Both the position numbers and the translations under genes were made by a program. This document shows, piece by piece, positions 7,772 through 16,195 of a stretch of 64,000 nt of DNA. The stretch is from Halomonas sp. (GTDB lineage Bacteria; Pseudomonadota; Gammaproteobacteria; Pseudomonadales; Halomonadaceae): contig NZ_DRFS01000006.1 in the NCBI RefSeq assembly GCF_011050415.1, forward strand, positions 181,539-245,538. The letters run 5' to 3'. The notes under the pieces were generated by a model. That model had not been told where the DNA came from, ran no database searches, and worked only from the letters and a program-made list of their open reading frames with translations. How positions within the stretch are numbered: the first letter of the stretch is position 1; each line of letters starts with the position of its first letter.

Positions 7772-8832
7772 GCCAGATCACCGCCGATCAGCGCTTAGCT
7801 GACTTTCAAGAAATACCCGTTATCGACATTAGCGGTTTACTCCATGGTGATGCAGCTGCGCGCCAAGCGGTTGCTGATACCCTTGGTCGCGCCGCGCGGG
7901 AAGTAGGTTTCTTTCAAATGGTGGGGCACGGGATTGATCTACCGCTTCGCGAGGGTTTAATTACCCAAGCCAAACGCTTCTTTGCTCAACCTGAAACAAT
8001 CAAAATGGAGCGCTACATCGGCCTCTATCACCACCACCGGGGCTATGTTCCTCCCGGTGAAGAGTCGCCAGACCCTAAAAAGCCGGACATGAAAGAGGCG
8101 TTTGATCTTGCCTTTGAACTGCCCGGTGACGACCCTGAGGTGTTAGCAGGTACGCCACTCCTCGGCCCCAACCCCTGGCCCGATCTTGAAGGTTTCCGCG
8201 AGCCTGTCGCCGCCTACTACGACGCTGCTTACCAAGTGGGCCGCGCACTCATGAGCGGCTTTGCACGTGCGTTAGGTCTTGATGAGCAGCAGCTACTGCG
8301 CCACGTCACCAAACCGCCTAGCCAGCTGCGATTGATCCACTATCCGTATAACCCTGATGCCAAAGATGCCCAAGGCATCGGTGCCCATACCGACTACGAG
8401 TGCTTTACTCTACTGCTACCCACTGCGCCAGGGCTCGAGGTAATGAACGGTGCGGGCGAATGGATTGATGTCCCGTATCAAGAGGATGCATTAGTCGTCA
8501 ATATTGGCGATATGCTGGAAGTTTGGAGCAACGGCGAATTTGTCGCCACCTCCCACCGGGTGCGTAAAGTAAAACAGGAGCGCTACTCCTTCCCGCTGTT
8601 TTTCGCCTGCGATTACCATACCGAAGTTGCGCCGTTACCCGAATTAGTCGAACGACACGGTAAAGCCCATTACGCACCGCTCAAAGCGGGCGATCATCTT
8701 TATGCCCAAACTATCCAAACCTTCCGCTACCTGCGCGAGCGTTTGGCAAAGGGTGAGATTGCGCTTCCCGAAGGTGCCCGGGAAGTGGGCAGCCTTGGCC
8801 AGCACGGCAAGCATAAGGAGGGCCTCGGATGA
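7768..8832 (+). CDS. 2-oxoglutarate/Fe(II)-dependent oxygenase (isopenicillin N synthase-like)
   Basis: This 354-residue oxygenase has an N-terminal DIOX_N domain (VIDISGL, GFFQMVGHGI) and a C-terminal 2OG-Fe(II) domain. The iron ligands are visible as HTD in GAHTDYECF and the distal His in SHRVRKV. The RYS of QERYSFPLF would bind 2-oxoglutarate. It overlaps the carboxylase stop and the next start by ATGA, so it is a true operon member. Related plant enzymes (2-ODD-C23) hydroxylate homoarginine and release guanidine; I infer a similar role here, producing guanidine for the carboxylase. The exact substrate is unknown; another guanidino compound is equally possible. Confidence 0.8.
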   Translation: MSQITADQRLADFQEIPVIDISGLLHGDAAARQAVADTLGRAAREVGFFQMVGHGIDLPLREGLITQAKRFFAQPETIKMERYIGLYHHHRGYVPPGEESPDPKKPDMKEAFDLAFELPGDDPEVLAGTPLLGPNPWPDLEGFREPVAAYYDAAYQVGRALMSGFARALGLDEQQLLRHVTKPPSQLRLIHYPYNPDAKDAQGIGAHTDYECFTLLLPTAPGLEVMNGAGEWIDVPYQEDALVVNIGDMLEVWSNGEFVATSHRVRKVKQERYSFPLFFACDYHTEVAPLPELVERHGKAHYAPLKAGDHLYAQTIQTFRYLRERLAKGEIALPEGAREVGSLGQHGKHKEGLG

Positions 8833-9527
8833 GCGTCTCCTTGCCTAACATACCTCGCGAATTTCGCGGGGGTTGGCAGCGCACGCTTTATGCAGAACCT
8901 GCCGCCCAGCCTTACCAACACGCCGATACCACCACTCAGGTTGTCTGGCTGCAGGGTGAGCTGTGGCATGCAGATCTACGCCTGCCTGCCAACGGCCCTG
9001 ATTTTTCCGGCATCTCCGGTATAGAGGAGTGCGACCGCCGCCAGCTTAAGTGGCTGGCGGAACTCACTGCCTTTGCCGGTATTACCCAAATCGAAGGCGA
9101 ACGGCGCCCCTCGCTATGCACCTGGCACCGTTTTCAAGATCTATGCCCCGGCTTAGAAAAGGATGTAGGGCTACTGCAATGGATTAACGGCACCACCCTG
9201 GAAGAGCGACACCCTCACGGCCACTACGTTGAGCACTGGCAGCAGATTTCCACGGAGACCGCTGAAGAAGAGATTCGCTGCGACGAGCAGGGGCGCCTTC
9301 GCTGGCTGCAAATAGGCAATCACGCCATGGCGATTACTCCACGAGCTCTAACGGCCAATCCAACAGCCTTATTTGAACCATTAAGTGACTTGACTGACGA
9401 CGCCCTGCGCTGGCGAGCCAGCCTCTGCTTCGACTACTTGCAACGCAGCCAAGACGGTTGGCAGGTAGTGCTATCCACCCAGCCCTGGCGGGTTGGGGAG
9501 CGACTTTCAGCATCAAGTCTTAATTAA
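8829..9527 (+). CDS. Conserved hypothetical protein of the guanidine operon
   Basis: This 232-residue soluble protein has no signal peptide and no membrane segment. I do not recognise a catalytic family with confidence. Features seen are a Trp-rich N-terminal half (VVWLQGELWHADLRLP, then the FAGI stretch near residue 75) and CTWHRFQDLCPG and YVEHWQQIS in the middle. The look is that of a beta-rich lipocalin or HRI1-like fold, offered only as a guess. It starts in an ATGA overlap with the oxygenase and ends 31 bases before atzF, so it is made together with both. A ligand-binding or accessory role in guanidino-compound breakdown is the plain inference. Confidence 0.7.
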   Translation: MSVSLPNIPREFRGGWQRTLYAEPAAQPYQHADTTTQVVWLQGELWHADLRLPANGPDFSGISGIEECDRRQLKWLAELTAFAGITQIEGERRPSLCTWHRFQDLCPGLEKDVGLLQWINGTTLEERHPHGHYVEHWQQISTETAEEEIRCDEQGRLRWLQIGNHAMAITPRALTANPTALFEPLSDLTDDALRWRASLCFDYLQRSQDGWQVVLSTQPWRVGERLSASSLN

Positions 9528-9558
9528 GGTCACCGTTAATACAACTAGGAGTTTGATC

Positions 9559-11379
9559 ATGTTACCCATCGCATCGCTGGATATCGCTAGCCTCCACACC
9601 GCCTACCAGCAAGGTGAACTCACCCCTGCTGGGTTAATTGATGAACTACTCGCCCAAGCAGAAAGCCACGGTAAAGAACCCGCCTGGATCACCCGTTTGA
9701 CGCGTGAACAGCTGGAACCCTATTTGCAGCGTCTGGAAGGCGAAACGCCGCAGACGCTGCCGCTGTTTGGTATTCCTTTTGCGCTGAAGGACAATATCGA
9801 CTTGGCGGGAGTTCCTACCACCGCAGGCAGTCCGGCGTATGCCTATACCCCTACAGAAAACGCCTTTGTGGTGCAGCAGTTGATTGATGCGGGGGCCATT
9901 CCTCTAGGCAAAACCAACCTTGACCAGTTCGCCACCGGCTTGGTGGGTGAGCGCGCCCTGAGTGACTACGGCGTACCGGCCAATGCCTTTAATCCCGACT
10001 ATATTCCCGGCGGTTCCAGCAGCGGCTCGGCGGTGGTCACCGCAGCGGGTATGGTGAGCTTCGCGTTGGGCACCGATACGGCAGGCTCTGGGCGCGTACC
10101 TGCCTGTTTCCATAATCTATACGGCGTTAAACCCAGCCTGGGGCTACTCAGCACCCGCGGCGTGGTACCCGCCTGCGCCACGCTGGACACCATTAGCCTG
10201 TTTACCCTCACCGCCGATGACGCGGCGAAAGTGCTGGATATTACCGCTGCCTATGATGATCAGTGCGCCTGGTCACGCGAACACCACTTTGCCGTGCACG
10301 GTAAACGCTATGGCAAAGCACCTGCTGCGTTCCGCTTTGGTGTGCCGCTGGAATCCCAGTGGCACACCGATGCGGCGTATACCCAGGGCATGCACCAGGC
10401 AATTGCCGAGCTGGAAGCGCTGGGCGGTGAGAAAGTCGAGCTGGACTGTACGCCGTTACTGGCGGCAGCGCGTCTGCTCTATGAAGGCCCCTGGGTGGCT
10501 GAGCGCTACCATGTGATTCGCGATTTGATGCAGAGCCACCCGAATGCGGTGCACCCGGTCACCTTTGAAATTACCCAGGGTGGCGCCACGCCGCTGGCGG
10601 TGGACGCCTTCGATGCACGCTATAAGCTCGCTGAGTATAAACGCCAGGCCGATACGCTGATCAGCCAGGTAGATGTGATGCTTACGCCTACCACGGTTAC
10701 CCACCCCAGCAAGGCCGAGGTGGCGGCGGATCCTATAGGGGTGAACTCGCGTTTGGGCACCTGGACTAACTTTATGAACCTGTTGGACTACAGTGCTCTG
10801 GCAGTGCCGATAGGTTTTAGCGAGCGTAACCTGCCGGTGGGCGTTACGCTATTTGGGCCGGTATTTGCTGATCTAACGCTGCTCTCCCTCGCTCGCGCCC
10901 TTGAAGCGCGTTTCATGCTGCCGCTAGGCGCGACCGGAATTCCACACCTGCCTTTAGCGGGACTCACCGCTCCTGCCCAGGATGGCAGCATGGAACTGGT
11001 GGTGTGCGGAGCGCACCTGCAAGGCCTGCCGCTTAACCACCAGTTGACTGAACGCGGCGGTGTATTGGTTAGCACTACTCAAAGCGCGCCGCGCTATAAA
11101 CTTTTTGCCCTGGCAGGTGGCCCCCCCAAACGCCCGGCAATGCTTCGCGACGAAAATGGTCAAGCTATAGAAGTGGAAGTATGGCGCCTGCCCATCGAAT
11201 CCGTAGGCAGCTTTTTAGCAGGAATTCCCGCCCCGCTAGGTTTAGGCCAGGTGGAGCTTGCCGACGGTAGCTGGAAGTGCGGCTTTATCTGCACCGCAGG
11301 GGCGCTTAATGAAGGCGGTGAAGCAGAAGATGTCACCGAATTTGGCGGCTGGCGGAGATGGCTGGCAAGTCGCCCATAG
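9559..11379 (+). CDS. atzF: Allophanate hydrolase
   Basis: This 606-residue enzyme hydrolyses allophanate to ammonia and CO2, finishing the carboxylase route. The amidase-signature triad is visible: Lys77 in FALKDNID, Ser153 in GGSSSGSAVV and Ser177 in DTAGSGRVPA. The spacing matches characterised AtzF proteins. A C-terminal domain (about 460-606) of the AtzF type follows the amidase domain. The track start at 9493 overlaps the upstream gene and has no ribosome-binding site. The ATG at 9559 has AGGAG at 9547-9551 and begins MLPIASLD, so I chose it. It is the last gene of the operon. Confidence 0.93.
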   Translation: MLPIASLDIASLHTAYQQGELTPAGLIDELLAQAESHGKEPAWITRLTREQLEPYLQRLEGETPQTLPLFGIPFALKDNIDLAGVPTTAGSPAYAYTPTENAFVVQQLIDAGAIPLGKTNLDQFATGLVGERALSDYGVPANAFNPDYIPGGSSSGSAVVTAAGMVSFALGTDTAGSGRVPACFHNLYGVKPSLGLLSTRGVVPACATLDTISLFTLTADDAAKVLDITAAYDDQCAWSREHHFAVHGKRYGKAPAAFRFGVPLESQWHTDAAYTQGMHQAIAELEALGGEKVELDCTPLLAAARLLYEGPWVAERYHVIRDLMQSHPNAVHPVTFEITQGGATPLAVDAFDARYKLAEYKRQADTLISQVDVMLTPTTVTHPSKAEVAADPIGVNSRLGTWTNFMNLLDYSALAVPIGFSERNLPVGVTLFGPVFADLTLLSLARALEARFMLPLGATGIPHLPLAGLTAPAQDGSMELVVCGAHLQGLPLNHQLTERGGVLVSTTQSAPRYKLFALAGGPPKRPAMLRDENGQAIEVEVWRLPIESVGSFLAGIPAPLGLGQVELADGSWKCGFICTAGALNEGGEAEDVTEFGGWRRWLASRP

Positions 11380-11390
11380 CACCGACAATG

Positions 11391-11426
11391 AGGCCCGTGC
11401 GCAAGATTTCACATGCACATGGGCCT
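11391..11426 (+). terminator. Weak hairpin in convergent gap
   Basis: AGGCCCGTGC pairs with GCACATGGGCCT apart from a two-base bulge, giving a stem between the convergent atzF and the minus-strand membrane protein gene. No T-tract follows on either strand, so termination would be inefficient or factor-dependent. It is listed because it is the only structure found in this gap. Confidence 0.3.
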
Positions 11427-11435
11427 GAAGCCAAG

Positions 11436-12569
11436 CTACTCCGGTTGCTCTTGAGTGCGTTTGGCAAAAGAGCGATTAACGGCCCTAAAACACACCCGCA
11501 TCAATGGCATCAATAACCATAGCAGCGGTATGAGCAGCCAGCGGTAGATAAACCGGGTAACGATCAGCACAGGCAGTAGCACGATCAGCCAGATAAGAAA
11601 CTGTCCTAACCATGTTGGCCAGCCGAGCCAGTTAGATAGATTGGCACCAAGTGCGCTGACTAGGCTGGGATGACGAATCACTATATAAGCCGTGCCCGCT
11701 ACCGCTGCGACCTTCGCGATACGCGGCAGCGTGGCGAAGCGCCCGCCAGTAGTTGCTAGCGCTCCTTGGCGCAATCCAGTACGCGCTCCTTGAGCTTCTA
11801 TGCTGCCTACTCGAGCGGTTCGAGCGGCTCTTCCAGCCCGCAACACCTTGACGGTGCTAGCCATCACCAGCAGATCGACACCGGCCCAGCCCAAATCGGC
11901 TGCGCCAATGGCATCGCCGCGCCGCCACTGGCTTTCAAGATCACGTAAACCGCTGGTAAAGAAATCCCCTACACCCGCGACTACACGCTCTCCTTGTAAC
12001 CACTCCACTTCGCCTTTGTCACTCATTACAAACTGATTGAGCAGCCCGTGGCCATTGGCATCCAGTAGCGCAATGCCCATCTGGCCACGTCGATAAGGCG
12101 TTAATTCAGCCATCGCTGCCACTACATCCGTGTCATCTCCCTCTTCCGAACGTTCGTCGCTCCACCAACGGCTGACCTGCTGATAGCGCTCACCAATCCA
12201 GTGCTGTGCACGCAGCGTGGTAACGTCGTGATCGCGGAAGTAGCTGATGGGCAGCACAGCATCTGCGCCAAAGCGCACCAACACATCCTGAAACTGTGGA
12301 GAGAGACCGTAATCAACCAGTGTGCTGCGGGCTATGTCACCATGGCGCAGAATCGCCAAAGAGGCGCTCATCCACAAAGCCTGATCGGCGGCGTAGCTAA
12401 GAAACAGTGCGTTGAGCTCTGCTGACTCCTGCTGAAGCTCAAGCGATGGAAGCGCCCGCGCTGCTTCCAGGCGCACCAGCTTGGACTCAAATGGCTCGTG
12501 AGAGGCCACCGCTGATGCTAACCCAGCGATAACAACCGCCGTTAACACGATGATTAGCCAGGGCCGCAT
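11436..12569 (-). CDS. Hypothetical membrane protein
   Basis: This 377-residue protein is of unrecognised family. An N-terminal hydrophobic segment (LIIVLTAVVIAGLASAVAS) looks like a signal anchor. A long soluble region follows, and the last 100 residues hold two or three hydrophobic helices (about 283-305, 325-365) ending in a basic tail. The middle contains a small-residue-rich stretch similar to those seen around channel-like or toxin-like segments, but no known motif. The track start at 12575 is GTG; the ATG at 12569 is better spaced from GAGG. It lies downstream of and opposite to the guanidine operon and 47 bases from leuA. No function is proposed. Confidence 0.65.
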   Translation of the reverse strand: MRPWLIIVLTAVVIAGLASAVASHEPFESKLVRLEAARALPSLELQQESAELNALFLSYAADQALWMSASLAILRHGDIARSTLVDYGLSPQFQDVLVRFGADAVLPISYFRDHDVTTLRAQHWIGERYQQVSRWWSDERSEEGDDTDVVAAMAELTPYRRGQMGIALLDANGHGLLNQFVMSDKGEVEWLQGERVVAGVGDFFTSGLRDLESQWRRGDAIGAADLGWAGVDLLVMASTVKVLRAGRAARTARVGSIEAQGARTGLRQGALATTGGRFATLPRIAKVAAVAGTAYIVIRHPSLVSALGANLSNWLGWPTWLGQFLIWLIVLLPVLIVTRFIYRWLLIPLLWLLMPLMRVCFRAVNRSFAKRTQEQPE

Positions 12570-12616
12570 GGACACACCTCAATAAGCACTATTCAACTAT
12601 TTACCTCAGCGGCGCC

Positions 12617-14320
12617 TTACCCCAACGATGCCGCCGTGACATTCGCAGCGGGTGCTTGGGTAGAGTGGTGACGATTGATGGCACTCAGTACACCCTTCAT
12701 AGAGGCGCTGGTAATGCTTTCATCCGTGCCCACGCCAAACACCGATTTTCCATCGATACGCACTTCCACATAGGCAATGGCTTCGGCATCGGCGCCCTGC
12801 CCACGGGCGTGCTCGTGGTAGTCGATAATTTCCACATCCTGCCCACTTGCCACCAACGCTTTAATAAAGGCGGCTAACGGGCCATTGCCTTCGCCTTTTA
12901 GCGTCTGGCGACTGCCGTCAGTTTCGACTACCGCTTCTAATGCCACCTTGGGGCTATCGGGTTCAGAAGAGAGCCGATGGCTAACAAGTCCAAACGGTGC
13001 GCGTTTCTCAAGATACTCATCCAAGAACGCTTGATAGATCATCTGCGCAGTGATCTCTTTACCGGTGCGCTCCGCTACTTCCTGTACAACCTGGCTGAAT
13101 TCAATAGAGAGGCGACGCGGCAACTCAATCCCGTGCTCCTGCTCAAGCAGGTATGAAACACCGCCTTTACCCGACTGGCTGTTAACGCGAATCACCGCCT
13201 CGTAGCTACGGCCAACGTCGAGAGGGTCGATAGGCAGATAAGGCACATCCCACACCGCATCAGGGTTTGCGCGGCGATCCGCCATGCCTTTTTTAATCGC
13301 ATCCTGATGAGAGCCTGAGAACGCGGTAAACACCAAATCGCCCACATAGGGATGACGCGGATGCACGGGCAACTGGTTGCAGTACTCCACTTCACGCATC
13401 ACTGGCGTGATATTGGAGAAGTCAAGCTGCGGATGGACGCCTTGGGTAAACATATTCATCGCCAAGGTGACGATATCAACGTTACCGGTACGCTCGCCAT
13501 TACCAAACAGCGTCCCTTCCACGCGGTCAGCCCCCGCCATCAGGGTCAGCTCGGCTGCTGCTATACCGGTACCGCGGTCGTTATGGGGATGAACGCTGAC
13601 AATCAGGTGGTCTCGGTTTTTAACGTGGCGGCAGAACCATTCAATTTGATCGGCGTAGTTGTTAGGTGTGGCGACTTCAACCGTGGCGGGTAGGTTGACG
13701 ATCATGCGCTTACTGGCATTAGCACCATAAGCATCCATTACGGCTTCGACGATCTCTACCGCAAAATCCATCTCGGTCGTGGTAAACAATTCGGGCGAGT
13801 ATTGAAACGTCCAGTTAGTTTCTGGCGCAGCTTCCATTTGCGCGCGGATCTGCTGAGTGGCTTCCACAGCGATTTGCACGCATTCAGGCTTATTCACGTT
13901 GAACACCACGCGACGGAACATCGGGTCAGTGGCGTTATAGACGTGGACAATCGCGTTTTTGGCGCCTTTCAGCGCTTCAAAGGTGCGCTCGATCAAGTGC
14001 GGGCGAGCCTGGGTCAGCACTTGAATAGTGACATCGTCAGGGATCTTATTCTGCTCAATCAGCGAGCGCACAAAGTCAAAATCCGTTTGCGATGCAGACG
14101 GAAAACCTACTTCAATTTCTTTAAAGCCGACATTAAGCAGCATGGCGAAAAAGCGTTCTTTACGCTCCTGATCCATCGGATCAATCAACGACTGATTGCC
14201 ATCGCGTAGGTCTACGCTGCACCAGGAAGGCGCTGTTTCAATACGCTTACTTGGCCATTGACGATCAGGCAAATCAACGGCCACAAAGGGGCGATATTTT
14301 TTGGAAGGATCAGTCAACAT
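12617..14320 (-). CDS. leuA: 2-isopropylmalate synthase
   Basis: This 567-residue enzyme condenses acetyl-CoA and 2-ketoisovalerate, the first committed step of leucine synthesis. The HMGL-like barrel carries DLRDGNQSL near the N-terminus and HPHNDRGTG for metal binding. A C-terminal LeuA dimer/allosteric domain follows (about 440-560), so feedback by leucine is expected. Its length fits the longer LeuA class (about 550-570 residues). The track ORF is 29 residues longer, but [12 protein letters not shown] at 14320 has AGGAG ten bases upstream and a family-like start. It lies 19 bases after the sodium-channel gene on the same strand, so it may share a transcript with serB and the channel. Confidence 0.93.
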   Translation of the reverse strand: MLTDPSKKYRPFVAVDLPDRQWPSKRIETAPSWCSVDLRDGNQSLIDPMDQERKERFFAMLLNVGFKEIEVGFPSASQTDFDFVRSLIEQNKIPDDVTIQVLTQARPHLIERTFEALKGAKNAIVHVYNATDPMFRRVVFNVNKPECVQIAVEATQQIRAQMEAAPETNWTFQYSPELFTTTEMDFAVEIVEAVMDAYGANASKRMIVNLPATVEVATPNNYADQIEWFCRHVKNRDHLIVSVHPHNDRGTGIAAAELTLMAGADRVEGTLFGNGERTGNVDIVTLAMNMFTQGVHPQLDFSNITPVMREVEYCNQLPVHPRHPYVGDLVFTAFSGSHQDAIKKGMADRRANPDAVWDVPYLPIDPLDVGRSYEAVIRVNSQSGKGGVSYLLEQEHGIELPRRLSIEFSQVVQEVAERTGKEITAQMIYQAFLDEYLEKRAPFGLVSHRLSSEPDSPKVALEAVVETDGSRQTLKGEGNGPLAAFIKALVASGQDVEIIDYHEHARGQGADAEAIAYVEVRIDGKSVFGVGTDESITSASMKGVLSAINRHHSTQAPAANVTAASLG

Positions 14321-14339
14321 AATAGCGGCTCTCCTAAAA

Positions 14340-15245
14340 TCAGTCTGTCGTCGGCTTATCGATGTGCTTGCCGCCCACGTCGCTTTGGGTTGAAGCTGAG
14401 GGTACATGAGACTGAGTCAACACGGCTTCCATTCGGTTAAGCTGATCGCGTAACTCTCTTACATCTGTGCGTAAGCCCTGTAGTTCAGCGGCCTCCCCCT
14501 CTCCACTCTCTAAATCAATCAGTGCGCTCTCTTTCTGCATAACATCAAGCACAATGCCGATCATCATATTGAGAAACACAAACGCATTTAAAAAGATAAA
14601 GGTTAGAAAGTAGATCCACGCATAGGGGTAAACATCCATGACGGGATAAAGCACCGCGGTTGCCCAACTCTCAAACGTCGCCACCTGAAAAAGCGTCAGC
14701 ATCGCCAGAGCAATATTACCCCATAGATCCTCATTAACGTTATGAAATAGGAAACTACCGATCGCGCCATAGATGTAGAAGATGATAAACATCAGCAGGA
14801 CGACATAGCCCATGCGAGGGATCGACTTAACCAGGGCGACGAGCAACAAGCGTAGTTCAGGAATCATCGACACCAGGCGCAAGACACGGAAGATCCTGAG
14901 CAGGCGCGCCAGCAGCACCATTTCCGACTCGTCCATGGGGATCAAGCTGGCCGTCACGATCAAGAAATCAAAGACGTTCCAACCCTTTTTAAAAAAGTTG
15001 ATCAAATTGCGCTCGGCGGCCATGCGAATTAACAGCTCCACCAAGAAGAAGACCGTGACCGCCACGTCTAGATACATCAACCACTGTTCGAAACTGCTTA
15101 CCTCATCATACGTACGTGCGCCGATCATCAGCGCGGACAAAACGATGATTGAGATTACGACCGTTTCAAAAAATTTATTACTGCGCAGCCGCTCCAGGCG
15201 TGCCTGCCATTTTGCAAAAGGCGCCTGACTTCCTGCTTCACTCAC
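14340..15245 (-). CDS. Prokaryotic voltage-gated sodium channel homologue (BacNav-like)
   Basis: This 301-residue protein has six transmembrane helices plus a pore loop. S4 carries four regularly spaced arginines ([13 protein letters not shown]), so it should sense voltage. The pore reads [12 protein letters not shown] where classic BacNav filters read TLESW, so the filter Glu is kept and one residue differs. The C-terminus is acidic and then a heptad-like coiled coil ([19 protein letters not shown]), as in tetramerising BacNav tails. Such channels pass sodium in alkaliphiles and marine bacteria and have been linked to motility and pH balance. It sits between serB (3 bases away) and leuA, an odd neighbourhood for a channel. 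Confidence 0.85.
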   Translation of the reverse strand: MSEAGSQAPFAKWQARLERLRSNKFFETVVISIIVLSALMIGARTYDEVSSFEQWLMYLDVAVTVFFLVELLIRMAAERNLINFFKKGWNVFDFLIVTASLIPMDESEMVLLARLLRIFRVLRLVSMIPELRLLLVALVKSIPRMGYVVLLMFIIFYIYGAIGSFLFHNVNEDLWGNIALAMLTLFQVATFESWATAVLYPVMDVYPYAWIYFLTFIFLNAFVFLNMMIGIVLDVMQKESALIDLESGEGEAAELQGLRTDVRELRDQLNRMEAVLTQSHVPSASTQSDVGGKHIDKPTTD

Positions 15246-15248
15246 CGT

Positions 15249-16175
15249 TTAGCCCTCCAAGTCGATGTGGCGATAGCCCATCAAATAGAGCACGCCATCA
15301 AGACTCACCGTAGATATTGCCTGGCGCGCTTGGGCACGCACTAGAGGTTTAGCCCGAAACGCAATGCCCATACCCGCCTTGGCAAGCATCTTAAGATCGT
15401 TGGCGCCATCACCTACGGCGATGGTCTGGTCAAGCGTAAAACCTTCTCGCAAGGCAATGGATTCTAATAGCGCAGCTTTGCGCTCGGCATCGACGATTGG
15501 TTCGCTAACTTCGCCGGTTACCTTGCCATTTTCGATAACCAGTTCATTGGCATGGATCTCATCAAAGCCAAGCTTCTCCTGCAAGTGGCGAGCGAAGTAG
15601 GTAAAGCCGCCGGAGAGGATCGCGGTGCGGTAGCCCAATCGCTTTAGGTTAACCATCAACCGCTCAACGCCCTCCATCAGCGGTAGCTCATTAGCTATAT
15701 CCGACAGTACAGATTCATCTAATCCGGCTAACTTGCTCATGCGTTCGCGAAAGCTTGCTTTAAAATCGAGCTCGCCGCGCATGGCGCGCTCGGTTACTTC
15801 GGCCACCTCATCACCGACGCCATGGCGTCGCGCCAATTCATCAATGACTTCGGCTTTGATCAGCGTGGAGTCCATATCAAAACAGACCAAACGGGGCTGA
15901 ACATGATCGCGAGTATCTTTCTGAATAACGATATCAACGCCAAGCGTTTCACTTAACACCAGCGCGGCATCGCGCACTGCGACAACATCCACCTCACCGA
16001 CGAGACGATATTCAATGCAGTCAATATGTTCATTTTGCTGTAGTGAGGCGTCTGCCAGTCGCAGGTTACTCTTCTCATGCAGGCCAAAGCGCGCCACCAG
16101 GACCGCTACCTGGGATTGAATGTCCTCGGTTAATCGCGACGCTAGTACAGTCAGAATAAAATCACCGCGTGCCAT
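15249..16175 (-). CDS. serB: Phosphoserine phosphatase
   Basis: This 308-residue HAD-family enzyme makes the last step of serine synthesis. An N-terminal ACT-like region (about 1-95) precedes the catalytic domain. Motif I is FDMDSTLI, motif II is ILSGGF, and motif III/IV is AVGDGANDLKML. All are intact. The track start is a GTG at 16178, but the following ATG at 16175 is seven bases after AGGAG and gives MARGDFILTV. It is 20 bases downstream of parC on the same strand. The channel gene follows almost directly, suggesting one transcript parE-parC-serB-channel-leuA or a part of it. Confidence 0.95.
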   Translation of the reverse strand: MARGDFILTVLASRLTEDIQSQVAVLVARFGLHEKSNLRLADASLQQNEHIDCIEYRLVGEVDVVAVRDAALVLSETLGVDIVIQKDTRDHVQPRLVCFDMDSTLIKAEVIDELARRHGVGDEVAEVTERAMRGELDFKASFRERMSKLAGLDESVLSDIANELPLMEGVERLMVNLKRLGYRTAILSGGFTYFARHLQEKLGFDEIHANELVIENGKVTGEVSEPIVDAERKAALLESIALREGFTLDQTIAVGDGANDLKMLAKAGMGIAFRAKPLVRAQARQAISTVSLDGVLYLMGYRHIDLEG

Positions 16176-16195
16176 CACTTAACTCCTGCCATTAT

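Noticed and set aside
12201-14209. Several + strand ORFs opposite leuA and the membrane protein
   Set aside because: All are shadows of strongly supported minus-strand genes.
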